A stretch of 26,571 bases of DNA from positions 1-26,571 of the forward strand of contig DATECU010000098.1 in NCBI GenBank assembly GCA_035286745.1, in the 5' to 3' direction. The first letter of the stretch is position 1, and the number at the start of each line of letters is the position of its first letter. Origin of the DNA: DATECU01 sp035286745. Its GTDB lineage: Bacteria; Acidobacteriota; Vicinamibacteria; Fen-336. The position numbers and the translations under genes are program-made. Of this stretch, positions 15,277-22,576 are shown one piece after another. The notes beneath the pieces are model-generated. The model did no database searches. It was given only the letters and a program-made list of their open reading frames with translations, and was not told the DNA's origin.

Positions 15277-16572
15277 TCAAGCCGCGGGAGCCGCCTGCAA
15301 GCGGAGCAGCAGCGCGGGGAAGTGGCCCAGGATGCCCAGGACCAGCAGGTACAGGATGACCTCCTCCCAGCCGGCCAGGGCCAGCAGGAGGAAGAGGAGG
15401 GCGTAGAAGTCGCGGCGGGCCACCACCACCAGAACCTCCAGCAGGCGCGTACCCAACGAGTCCGGTGCCCGACCGCGCAGCAGCGAGCGGCCGAAGTCGT
15501 TCATGTGCGCGGCCTGGCTGACGCGACGGGTGCGCAGGAAAGTGGCCGGCAGAAGCAACAGCAGGCCCGCCACCACGAAAGCACCTAACCACAGATAACG
15601 GGTGTCCCCGGCATGCAGGCGGTAGAGGCCGACGGGGAGCGCCAGCACGAAACTCAGGTTGCCGACCTGGTCGGACAGCGAGTCCAGCCACTCACCCCGG
15701 CGCGAAGCCAGGAACTTGAGGCGCGCGATCTCGCCGTCGCAGCCGTCGAGGGTGCTGTTGAGCTGGTAGAGCAGCGTCCCCAGGACGAAACCGCCGTGGG
15801 TGCCTCTGAGCAGGGCCCAGCCGGCGGCCAGGCCCAGGACCAGAGTGCCGGCGGTTATCGCGTTGGGCGTGAGCGGCGTGCGGATCAGGAGGCGGGTTAG
15901 GGCGCCGGAGACCCGGCGGTTCAGGTGCCGCGCCACCAGGCCATCGCTCTCCTTGCCCGCGCTCTTCATGAGGTCGCGTTCGGCACGCCGGCGATCCTCG
16001 GCGCAGAGGGGAAGGCTGACCTGGCCCGGGTCGGGCTGGAACACGGCAAGCCGGCTGGCCTCGGCCTCGCCGGCGAGGATGGCGGCCAGCGAGCGGGACA
16101 CGGAGGCGAGGCCCCCGGCCACGAGCGGCGCCGCCTGGGCGGGGAGACTGACCAGGCCGGGGCAATACCCCTGGGCGTGGGGCACGGCCAGGGGATGCGC
16201 GGGCGGAGGCCCGGGGAGGATCGCCGCCGTGGCGGTCGAGCCCGCGGCCTGGGCGGCCGCCAGCAGGTGGGCCAGGGCGCGGGGCGCCAGGGCCAGGGCG
16301 GTGTGAGCGAACAGAAAGGGCCGGCCGCTGCTCGCGATCGCGGCGAGCGCCGCCGCTTCTTCAGGCGAGCCGGGCTCGACAATGGTCACGGCGTGGTTCG
16401 TCGGGGACGGTCGCAGCAGGGACCGCGCCTGCTCGGGGCGGGGCGCGATCACCGTCAGCCGGGAAAGGCCAGCGTGGGCCGCGGTGAGGACCAGGCGGTC
16501 GAGGCTCTTCAGGCCGGCCAGCCGCCGTTCCGGCTCCTGCTCGGCCAGAAGCACCGCGTCGGTCCACTCCAT
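15277..16572 (-). CDS. Fusion of a nucleotidyltransferase-like domain and a CDP-alcohol phosphotransferase
   Basis: 431 residues from ATG 16572 (MEWTDAVLLAEQ); in-frame ATGs at 16593 and 16605 are alternatives. Residues 1-190 form an alternating beta/alpha region resembling a sugar-phosphate nucleotidyltransferase (LDRLVLTAAHAGLSRLTVIAPR). It lacks the G-x-G-x-R...K signature and the NPEW / DVDT motifs, so it looks catalytically dead or regulatory. Residues 225-425 are membrane-embedded and carry the complete family signature (Asp279, Gly280, Ala283, Arg284, Gly293, Asp297, Asp301). The architecture and length match the bifunctional inositol-1-phosphate cytidylyltransferase/DIPP synthase layout, but with a degenerate first domain. 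A separate, intact cytidylyltransferase is encoded at 18195. The product is therefore likely a phosphodiester-linked alcohol or lipid head group; inositol is only a hypothesis. Confidence 0.85.
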   Translation of the reverse strand: MEWTDAVLLAEQEPERRLAGLKSLDRLVLTAAHAGLSRLTVIAPRPEQARSLLRPSPTNHAVTIVEPGSPEEAAALAAIASSGRPFLFAHTALALAPRALAHLLAAAQAAGSTATAAILPGPPPAHPLAVPHAQGYCPGLVSLPAQAAPLVAGGLASVSRSLAAILAGEAEASRLAVFQPDPGQVSLPLCAEDRRRAERDLMKSAGKESDGLVARHLNRRVSGALTRLLIRTPLTPNAITAGTLVLGLAAGWALLRGTHGGFVLGTLLYQLNSTLDGCDGEIARLKFLASRRGEWLDSLSDQVGNLSFVLALPVGLYRLHAGDTRYLWLGAFVVAGLLLLLPATFLRTRRVSQAAHMNDFGRSLLRGRAPDSLGTRLLEVLVVVARRDFYALLFLLLALAGWEEVILYLLVLGILGHFPALLLRLQAAPAA

Positions 16573-16603
16573 GATGGCGGGCCAGGATAGCATTGGCCGG
16601 TCC

Positions 16604-18148
16604 ATGGAGCATCAGGCGCCGGCCCAGAATCGTCAGGGTCCCGACCCCGCTCACGACGGTGCCGACGTGGCGCGCGGTGCCGCGACCAACGCGCTGGCGC
16701 TCCTGGCCGCCAACTTCCGCGGCGTGTTCACCTTCCTCATCGCCCGGCTGCTGGGCGGGGCCGCCCTGGGCAGCTTCTCGCTGGCCTTCGCCACCACCGA
16801 CCTGCTGAGCAAGCTCGGCACCTTCGGCCTCGACACCGCCACCGTGCCGCTGGTCGCCCAACGCCAGGCCCGGGGCGACACCGGCTCCAGCCGTCGCATC
16901 CTGCGCATAGCGGTTGTTTTCGGCCTGCTGGCCAGCCTGGCCGCCGCCGCGGCCGGCATCGGCCTCAGCCGCCTGCTGGGTCCCTGGCTGGGCCAGCCGG
17001 CCCCGCTGACCCAGGCCACCGCCCTCATGCTGCTGGCGCTCCCCGGCATCGCCCTCTATCGCATCAGCAACGGCGTCTCCCGCGGCTTCCGGGCCATGCG
17101 CCACGACTTCTTCTCCCGCGGCCTCACCGAGACCTGGGTCACCATCGCCGGCTTCCTGATCGCCTACGCCTTGGGCCTGCGCGTCCTGGCCCCGGTGCTG
17201 GCGGTGGTGGTGGGCACCGCCGCCGGCGGGCTCTTGGCCTTCTGGCTCGCCCACCGCCTGCTGGCGAGGGCCGGACCCGCGGCAGCTCCCGCGCCTACCG
17301 CTCGCGAGGTTCTCGGCTTCGCCGCGCCCATCGCCGGCTACAGCCTGCTCAACATCCTCATCATGCGCATGGACGTCCTCTTGCTCGGCCTCTCGGTGGG
17401 CCGGGTTCCCGGCCTCAGCCTCGCCGGCTTCGGCGTCTTCTGCGCGGCGGTTGAGGTGGCCGGCGGCTTGCGTAAGGTGCGGCAGATCTTCGACCCCATC
17501 TTCGCCCCGGTGGTGGCCGCCCGCCTGATCGACCAGGACCCCGGGCCGCTTCGGGAGATCCTGGCCAAGGTCGGGCGCTGGGTCTTGGCCACCCAGCTTC
17601 CCCTGGTGGGAGCGCTGGCCCTGGCCGGCGGGCTGGTCCTCTCGGTCTTCGGTCCCGGCTTCCGGGATGGCGCTCTGGTTCTGCTGATCCTGGCGCTGGC
17701 CCACGCCGCCAACGCCTTCGTCGGCCTGGCCGAGACCGTCATCATGATCCGCCGGCCCGCGCTCAACCTCCTAAACTCGGCGCTGACTGTGGTCGCCCAG
17801 GCCACGCTCAGCCTGCTCCTGATCCCACATTTCGGAGCCATCGGTGCGGCTCTCGGCACCCTGTTTGCGTACTCTCTCCAGGGAGCCCTGAGGTTCTTCG
17901 AGCTGCGGGTGGTTTTCGGCTGGTCGTGGCCGTGGCGGTCGCTGCGCACACCCGCCCTGGCCTTTGGCGGGGCGCTCGCGGCCGGCCTGGGACCTCGACT
18001 TGCGCTCAGCGGGCTGCTGGGAGAGGCGGTTGGCGGCATCGTGTTCTTGGGGGCTTACGTGTTGATTTGGAGGGCCTTGGGGCTTTCGGCCGAGGATCGG
18101 GAGGCCCTCCGTCAGGCCTGGTCGCCGAAAAGGGCTCAGAAAGGTTAA
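16604..18148 (+). CDS. Flippase of the MOP/oligosaccharide (Wzx-type) family
   Basis: 514 residues from ATG 16604; the open frame extends upstream, but only antisense to the divergent fusion gene. Twelve to fourteen hydrophobic helices are visible. Polysaccharide-flippase features include an N-terminal GAATNALALLAANFRGVFTF helix, LLGGAALGSFSLAFATTDLLSKLGTFGLD, mid-chain FAAPIAGYSLLNILIMRMD opening the second bundle, and LNLLNSALTVVAQATLSLLLIPHFGAIGAALGT near the C-terminal end. The family flips polyprenol- or lipid-linked intermediates across the inner membrane. Located between CDP-alcohol transferase genes and a cytidylyltransferase, it may flip the lipid they make. A Wzx-like O-antigen role is equally compatible given the glycan genes at 2.7-7.6 kb. 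Confidence 0.88.
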   Translation: MEHQAPAQNRQGPDPAHDGADVARGAATNALALLAANFRGVFTFLIARLLGGAALGSFSLAFATTDLLSKLGTFGLDTATVPLVAQRQARGDTGSSRRILRIAVVFGLLASLAAAAAGIGLSRLLGPWLGQPAPLTQATALMLLALPGIALYRISNGVSRGFRAMRHDFFSRGLTETWVTIAGFLIAYALGLRVLAPVLAVVVGTAAGGLLAFWLAHRLLARAGPAAAPAPTAREVLGFAAPIAGYSLLNILIMRMDVLLLGLSVGRVPGLSLAGFGVFCAAVEVAGGLRKVRQIFDPIFAPVVAARLIDQDPGPLREILAKVGRWVLATQLPLVGALALAGGLVLSVFGPGFRDGALVLLILALAHAANAFVGLAETVIMIRRPALNLLNSALTVVAQATLSLLLIPHFGAIGAALGTLFAYSLQGALRFFELRVVFGWSWPWRSLRTPALAFGGALAAGLGPRLALSGLLGEAVGGIVFLGAYVLIWRALGLSAEDREALRQAWSPKRAQKG

Positions 18149-18194
18149 ACTCACCACCTCAGGCGCACGCCGTCACCAGGGTTGCGGAGCAGCC

Positions 18195-19043
18195 GTGAGA
18201 ACCTCCAGCATGTTCTTCGCCGACACGAAAGAAAAGCGCTTCGCCCCCAGGTCGCGCCCCGCCGATTGCACTGTGGTGATCGCGGCGGGTGCCGGCAGCC
18301 GTCTCCGCTTCACCAGCCAGAACGACGGCGTGTTCAAGCCGCTGACCATGGTGCTCGGGGTGCCGCTCATCGTGCGCACCCTGATCACCCTGCGAGACGC
18401 CGGGGTGCGAGAGGCCGTCATCGTCACCGGCTATCGCGCCGAGGAACTCCGTCGCGCCCTGCTTTCGGACCACCGTTTGGCGGGGCTCACGCTCAGCTTC
18501 GCCCACAACCCGGAGTGGCGGAAGAAGAACGGCCTCTCCGTGCTGGCCGCGCGAAAGGCGGTAGGTGGGCGGCGCTTTCTGCTCTCCATGGCCGACCACC
18601 TGTATTCCCCCCGGGTGGTTGAGGCGCTGCGGGCCTGCCCGCCTACCGATGACGACCTGGTCCTGGCCGTCGACTTTCGGGTGGGTACGGTGACCGATCC
18701 CGAGGACGCCATGTGGGTGCGCCTGACCGGTGATGGCGCCATCCGAGACATCGGCAAGGACCTGACCGAGTACGACGCCGTCGACACCGGCGTCTTCTTC
18801 ACCTCCCCTGCGCTGTTCGAGGCCCTGGAGCAAGAGGCGGCCGAGCGTGGCGGCGACTGCGCGCTGGCCGACGGCGTGCGGCGCCTGGCCCATGCCGGCC
18901 GGGCTCGCACCGCCGACATCGGTGATGCCTGGTGGCAGGACGTGGACACCCACACCGACCTCAGGGTGGTGGAAGGTAAGCTCCTGGAGGCCATGCGCGA
19001 GGAGGAGGCGGAAGCCGACCTGGGTCTGGTGGCCGCCAAGTAG
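18195..19043 (+). CDS. Inositol-1-phosphate-type / sugar-phosphate cytidylyltransferase
   Basis: 282 residues from GTG 18195 (ATG 18210 is the alternative), 46 nt after the flippase gene. The nucleotidyltransferase signature is intact: VIAAGAGSRL at residues 28-37 with Arg36 and Lys48 (FKPL). Also present are NPEWRKKNGLSVLAA at 105-119, MADH at 132-135 (Asp134, metal/CTP site) and WWQDVDTHTDL at 246-256 (Asp249, Asp251). The NPEW..xNG and WxDVDT motifs are shared with CTP-using enzymes such as inositol-1-phosphate and phosphocholine cytidylyltransferases. It would supply the CDP-activated alcohol for the two phosphotransferases encoded at 14.3-16.6 kb, replacing the degenerate domain of the fusion protein. 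The precise alcohol is inferred from family likeness only. Confidence 0.86.
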   Translation: MRTSSMFFADTKEKRFAPRSRPADCTVVIAAGAGSRLRFTSQNDGVFKPLTMVLGVPLIVRTLITLRDAGVREAVIVTGYRAEELRRALLSDHRLAGLTLSFAHNPEWRKKNGLSVLAARKAVGGRRFLLSMADHLYSPRVVEALRACPPTDDDLVLAVDFRVGTVTDPEDAMWVRLTGDGAIRDIGKDLTEYDAVDTGVFFTSPALFEALEQEAAERGGDCALADGVRRLAHAGRARTADIGDAWWQDVDTHTDLRVVEGKLLEAMREEEAEADLGLVAAK

Positions 19044-19137
19044 GCGGTGGTTCCGCTTCCACCCACCGTCAGAGGTTCGGGGAGAACCCCTCCGCGCTGG
19101 CAGCCCTAAGCCGGCCGCCTGAGGGCGCGCTCGGCGG

Positions 19138-19380
19138 TCAGCGACGTCTCTCCGCGCCATCGAGGGCCTCGCGGACCATCTCCGGCGTTAGAGGTGCCGC
19201 CTTGTCCGAAACCTCGAAGACCGGAATGCCGGCCTTGCCCCGCAGGCGCCCAGGCCCGGTGGGTCGCAGGCCCCGCCTCGCCAGATCCGAAACGACCTCG
19301 CCAACCGTCCTGCCCTCGACGCGGGCCAGACTCCGCGCAGCCCGGAGCACATCCTCGTCCAGGTGCAGCGTCGTCCTCAT
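19138..19380 (-). CDS. Orphan VapB-type ribbon-helix-helix antitoxin
   Basis: 80 residues from ATG 19380 (MRTTLHLDEDVLRAARSLA); the in-frame start at 19392 adds four residues. The N-terminus is a classic ribbon-helix-helix DNA-binding domain followed by EGRTVGEVVSDLARRGLRP. The C-terminal tail (GIPVFEVSDKAAPLTPEMVREALD) is of the type that binds a PIN toxin. No PIN gene follows: only 94 nt separate it from the convergent cytidylyltransferase gene, so it is an orphan antitoxin. It may act as a repressor or protect against a toxin encoded elsewhere. Confidence 0.75.
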   Translation of the reverse strand: MRTTLHLDEDVLRAARSLARVEGRTVGEVVSDLARRGLRPTGPGRLRGKAGIPVFEVSDKAAPLTPEMVREALDGAERRR

Positions 19381-19516
19381 GGGTCGGAGCATGCAGGCGC
19401 TCAGGCTCCGATGTCAACGAACCAGGAATACCAGGAATCGATCGGGGATCAGCTCGGAGCCTCCCCGACACGCCCCCCGAATGGGCACGAAGCGCCGACG
19501 GTCGCCAGGCGGCCGC

Positions 19517-21154
19517 CTAGCGCTGGCGAAGCGTCAGCAGCACCGGGTCGTGGTCGGAGGCGTGGAGGCCGCTGCCGGCGCTGCCCGGTGCAGGGGCGCC
19601 GAAGTCCACGTTGATGTGGACAGGGCGGAAGTCGACAACCCGTGGGACCAGGGCCGGATCCACGAGCGCGAAATCGAGCACCTGAGCGAGTCCCCGGTAG
19701 ACGTAGCTGTAGGGCCGCTCGCCGCTCCGGCCGTGGAGATCGACCAGTCCGCCCGCCTTGAGCTGGGCCAGCGTCGCGCTGTCCTCGAAGTCGTTGAGAT
19801 CCCCCAGCACCAGAACCGCCGCCTCGGGTTCCGTGGTCTTGAGCTCGTCCGCCAGGGCCTTCACGTGCGCCGCCGAAGCCAGGCGGAGCTGGTCGTCGAC
19901 CAGGCTCCCGTCCTCCTGGGCCTTGAAGTGGTTGACGATAAACGTCAGGCGCTCGCCGCTGGCGAGGGATTCCAGCTTGACGACCAGCGGCGGCCGGGCG
20001 AAGAGCGCATAACCCTGGCCACCGGACACCGGACAGGGGACGTCGCTCGCCGAGGCTCTGATCGTCGTGCACCCCTGGCGCGCTTCCGAGGAGCGGAGCC
20101 ACCACCGGTCGGCCCGGTAGAGCAGGCCCACGTCGATGCCGCGGCTGTCCGCCCCATCGATCAGCACCGGGCGGTAGGCGGCCGGCAACAGGTCGGGGTG
20201 GGCCGCCAGGTCCTGGAGGACCTGAAGGTTCTCCGCCTCCTCCACGCCCACCACGTCCGGGGAGCCCAGATAGCGGGCGATGGAGGCAGCCCGGGCGGCC
20301 AGACCGGCGGCGTACTGGGCCGAGCTGGGGACATCGTCCGCCGTGAGGGGGTCGTCGACGGCGTCGAAGAAGTTCTCCAGGTTGTAGGCGGCCACGGTGA
20401 ACGAGCCCGCGGTGGGCTGCGGGATCGCGGGTGTAAGGGCCGCCGCCTCGACGGTAGGCGTCTTGGTGGCCTTCACCAGCATCGCGAAGTCGCCGTACTG
20501 GTAGCTGAGGACGCCCGAGGCATCGGTCAGCCGATCGCCCTGGTTCACCGACAGCCAGCACCCGGGGCAGGTCACCGCCAGCTTGCGGCCGTCCGCCTCG
20601 CCGCGGTAGAGGCGAGTGACGCCGCTGCTCTCGGGCATGACGAACGCGTCGCCGTAGTGGTTGGTGGCGGCGATCACTCGGGAGACCGGCAAGCCCACCA
20701 GCATCCCTTCGAAGGGCTCGAGATAGGCGGCGGCGGCCACCGGGTCGGTCGGAGGCGTCAGGCGCACCGCCTGGATGCTGCCCGCGTAGGGCCCGCTGTC
20801 GGACAGGCTCTCCAGGGTGATGGTGGTGAGCCCCGAGGTGTCGCTCACCTGGCCCGACGCCGTCACCCGGTTGCCCACGGTGACGGCGCCCGCGCGGCTG
20901 CTGGTGCTGACGAAGATGCCGTCGCTGGTGGCGGCGTCCGAGTCGCAGCCCGGCTCCTGGAGGAAGAAGCCCTTGACGCTGGTGGCGGTGAAGTCGGCGA
21001 TGACGACGCCCGTCACCGTGACACGACCCTGGATGGCCGGCGTCGACCCCGCACCCTGCACCTGGCAGATGCGGACGGTCTGGGCGGAAGCGGGAGCCGC
21101 CAGCAGCGCTGCGGCACCCCAAAAGACACCACGGACTCTCGTCCAGGCGGACAT
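19517..21154 (-). CDS. Secreted ExeM/NucH-type endonuclease (EEP superfamily)
   Basis: 545 residues from ATG 21154. The signal peptide is clear (GVFWGAAALLAAPASA, cleavage near residue 24). Residues about 30-235 form an N-terminal beta-rich region typical of extracellular nucleases (an OB-like VQGAGSTPAIQGRVTVTGVV segment and DGIFVSTSS). The catalytic endonuclease/exonuclease/phosphatase domain spans about 250-540. It carries AAYNLENFFD (255-264), VVGVEEAEN with a metal-binding Glu at 305 or 306, VNHFKAQ (His409), GDLNDF (451-456) and SDHDPV (533-538), all in the expected order. It likely degrades extracellular DNA for nutrient or biofilm turnover. No sorting tail such as a type-IX or PEP-CTERM signal is seen. 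Confidence 0.9.
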   Translation of the reverse strand: MSAWTRVRGVFWGAAALLAAPASAQTVRICQVQGAGSTPAIQGRVTVTGVVIADFTATSVKGFFLQEPGCDSDAATSDGIFVSTSSRAGAVTVGNRVTASGQVSDTSGLTTITLESLSDSGPYAGSIQAVRLTPPTDPVAAAAYLEPFEGMLVGLPVSRVIAATNHYGDAFVMPESSGVTRLYRGEADGRKLAVTCPGCWLSVNQGDRLTDASGVLSYQYGDFAMLVKATKTPTVEAAALTPAIPQPTAGSFTVAAYNLENFFDAVDDPLTADDVPSSAQYAAGLAARAASIARYLGSPDVVGVEEAENLQVLQDLAAHPDLLPAAYRPVLIDGADSRGIDVGLLYRADRWWLRSSEARQGCTTIRASASDVPCPVSGGQGYALFARPPLVVKLESLASGERLTFIVNHFKAQEDGSLVDDQLRLASAAHVKALADELKTTEPEAAVLVLGDLNDFEDSATLAQLKAGGLVDLHGRSGERPYSYVYRGLAQVLDFALVDPALVPRVVDFRPVHINVDFGAPAPGSAGSGLHASDHDPVLLTLRQR

Positions 21155-21428
21155 CCCAGCAATGATAGTGGCCCCCGGCCCCCGGGCACAAGGGGCCGTT
21201 TGGAGCTGGAGCCGTGGAGCCGTTTGGATGGATGGATCAGGTCAGGCGGCGCCTCCACAGCGGCTTGATTCCACTCCTGGCAAGAGGCATGTCGACCAAC
21301 TCGAGCGAGCCGGGCGGCGCCAGTCCTCGCGGCCGATGACGGGCCTGTTCCCTCGTTGCCGCCGGCGGTCCCGACGGATGATACGGATGATGTCCAGCCG
21401 GGCGCGTCTCCCGCCGGAAGGGGCTAGA

Positions 21429-21689
21429 ATGACGTCCATGACGCCGCTCACGCTCCAGATGCCCGACGACGTCTTCGCGGCCCTGCGCCGATCGCCCGAG
21501 GAATTCGCTCGCGAGCTGCGTCTGGCTGCGGCCGTGCACTGGTACTCACGCGGCGAGATCTCGCAGGAGAAGGCGGCCGAGATCGCTGGCCTGAACCGCA
21601 AGGAGTTCCTGCTCGCCTTGGCGCGCGAGAAGGTGGACGTCTTCCTGGTGGACATCGACGACCTCAGGCGTGAACTCGCGCTTGGCTGA
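21429..21689 (+). CDS. UPF0175-family antitoxin
   Basis: 86 residues from ATG 21429; ATG 21438 is an equally placed alternative. The sequence LQMPDDVFAALRRSPEEFARELRLAAAVHWYSRGEIS, then QEKAAEIAGLNRKEFLLALAREKV, is diagnostic of UPF0175, a helix-turn-helix-like small protein found next to DUF3368 PIN toxins. Its stop overlaps the toxin gene by 20 nt. It probably neutralises the toxin and represses the operon. The 274 nt upstream (21155-21428), shared with the divergent nuclease gene, hold short direct repeats GCCGTTTGGA near 21192 and 21219 but no recognisable promoter. Confidence 0.88.
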   Translation: MTSMTPLTLQMPDDVFAALRRSPEEFARELRLAAAVHWYSRGEISQEKAAEIAGLNRKEFLLALAREKVDVFLVDIDDLRRELALG

Positions 21690-22167
21690 CGCCGCCGTCG
21701 TCAACGCATCCCCGCTCATCTATCTCTCCGAGATCGCGCAGCTCGAGCTGCTGCGTCTCGCCGCCGGCGAGGTGCTGGTGCCCCGCGCGGTGGCGGACGA
21801 GGTGCGGCGGTGGGGCGACGAAGACGCTGCGGTCCGGGCGCTCGCCGCAACGCCCTGGCTGAAGATCATCGACACGCCGCCCGTGCCCGCGTCGGTCGAG
21901 GCCTGGAACCTGGGACCTGGCGAGTCCGCGGTCCTGAGTTACGCGATCGCCCACCCCGGCGTCCAAGCCGTCATCGACGACCTTGCTGGACGGCGCTGTG
22001 CCGTCGTGCATCGCATCGACGTCCGCGGTTGCGTCGGTCTCGTCCTCGTCGCCAAGCAGAGGGGCGTGATCCCGCTGGCGCGGCCCGTGGTCGAGTCCCT
22101 CCGCGAGGCCGGCCTGTATCTCTCCGGCGACGTCATCGGCCGTGCGCTCGCCCTGGTGGGCGAATGA
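21670..22167 (+). CDS. DUF3368 PIN-domain toxin
   Basis: 165 residues from GTG 21670, translationally coupled to the overlapping antitoxin gene. VVNASPLIYLSEI at residues 10-22 is the DUF3368 form of the first PIN strand, where the usual Asp is Asn. Other likely active-site residues are Glu44 (VADEVRRWG), Glu85 (LGPGESAVLS) and Asp103/Asp104 (VIDDLAGR). The C-terminus RPVVESLREAGLYLSGDVI is also characteristic. The family is predicted to be an RNase toxin that acts on tRNA or mRNA when the antitoxin is lost. The gene appears intact. Confidence 0.88.
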   Translation: MNSRLADAAVVNASPLIYLSEIAQLELLRLAAGEVLVPRAVADEVRRWGDEDAAVRALAATPWLKIIDTPPVPASVEAWNLGPGESAVLSYAIAHPGVQAVIDDLAGRRCAVVHRIDVRGCVGLVLVAKQRGVIPLARPVVESLREAGLYLSGDVIGRALALVGE

Positions 22168-22310
22168 GCGCGGCACTCGATCCGGCGGCCTTTCGCCGAG
22201 CAGTGCTGGCGAGCGTCGGCCGCGCCTCAGGGGGGTGAAGGTCCTGGGCGGAGGAGGCGCAGGTGGACTTGCTGCGCCAGCGGTATCAGACCGGTTGGGC
22301 GTCGCCATCA
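22164..22310 (+). pseudogene. Short ORF interrupted by an in-frame stop, after the DUF3368 gene
   Basis: An ATG at 22164 overlaps the toxin stop as ATGA. It opens a frame reading MSAALDPAAFRRAVLASVGRA that ends at TGA 22236-22238. The same frame then continues protein-like (AEEAQVDLLRQRYQTGWAS). This looks like a small gene broken by a nonsense mutation. I do not recognise the family, and the downstream limit is a guess. Confidence 0.35.
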
Positions 22311-22356
22311 GGTAGGCAAGACCATAGCCAGGATTCCCGCCCGCCCGCCCGGGCGT

Positions 22357-22557
22357 TGGCTGCGGGAGGACGAACGGACGTGTCGCGCCTTGGAGCGCGC
22401 CGGGTTCTTTCGCAAGAGCCAGCGAGGCAGTCATCTCAAGGTGCGCCACCCTGACGCGCGCACGTTCATCGTTCCGGGTTCACTACCGGGACATCCCGGC
22501 CGGTACATTCGCCCCCGGCGTCACCGGCCTGCCCGGCGGCGGCCGAGGCGCGGCTGA
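22357..22557 (+). pseudogene. HicA-like toxin remnant without a start codon
   Basis: In the frame ending at TGA 22555-22557 the sequence reads CRALERAGFFRKSQRGSHLKVRH (22381-22449) followed by PDARTFIVP. This is the core of a HicA/YcfA mRNA interferase: [L]xxxGF..xRxxGSHxK with the catalytic His in GSH, then a final strand ending in VP. Upstream the frame is open but has no ATG, GTG or TTG in at least 50 codons, and the usual N-terminal residues are missing. No HicB gene follows. The remainder is low-complexity Arg/Pro/Gly. It is best read as a decayed toxin gene. Confidence 0.5.
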
Positions 22558-22576
22558 TGGGGTAACCTCTGGCTCG

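Noticed and set aside
16361..17704. Minus-strand 447-residue frame antisense to the flippase
   Set aside because: Gln/Gly/Glu-rich composition typical of a shadow frame; the plus strand encodes a clear multi-helix flippase.
19044..19137. Hairpin terminator between convergent genes
   Set aside because: Only 5-bp stems (GGTTC/GAACC and GGTGG/CCACC) without T-tract; not distinguishable from chance in GC-rich DNA.
19202..21268. Plus-strand 688-residue open frame antisense to the nuclease gene
   Set aside because: Its sequence is low-complexity Arg/Gly/Val-rich without domains, while the minus strand carries a complete signal peptide and all nuclease motifs. High-GC codon bias keeps antisense frames open.
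22263..22454. 63-residue ORF starting at 22263
   Set aside because: Begins within the interrupted small ORF and then drifts into a frame overlapping the HicA-like remnant; not a gene of its own.
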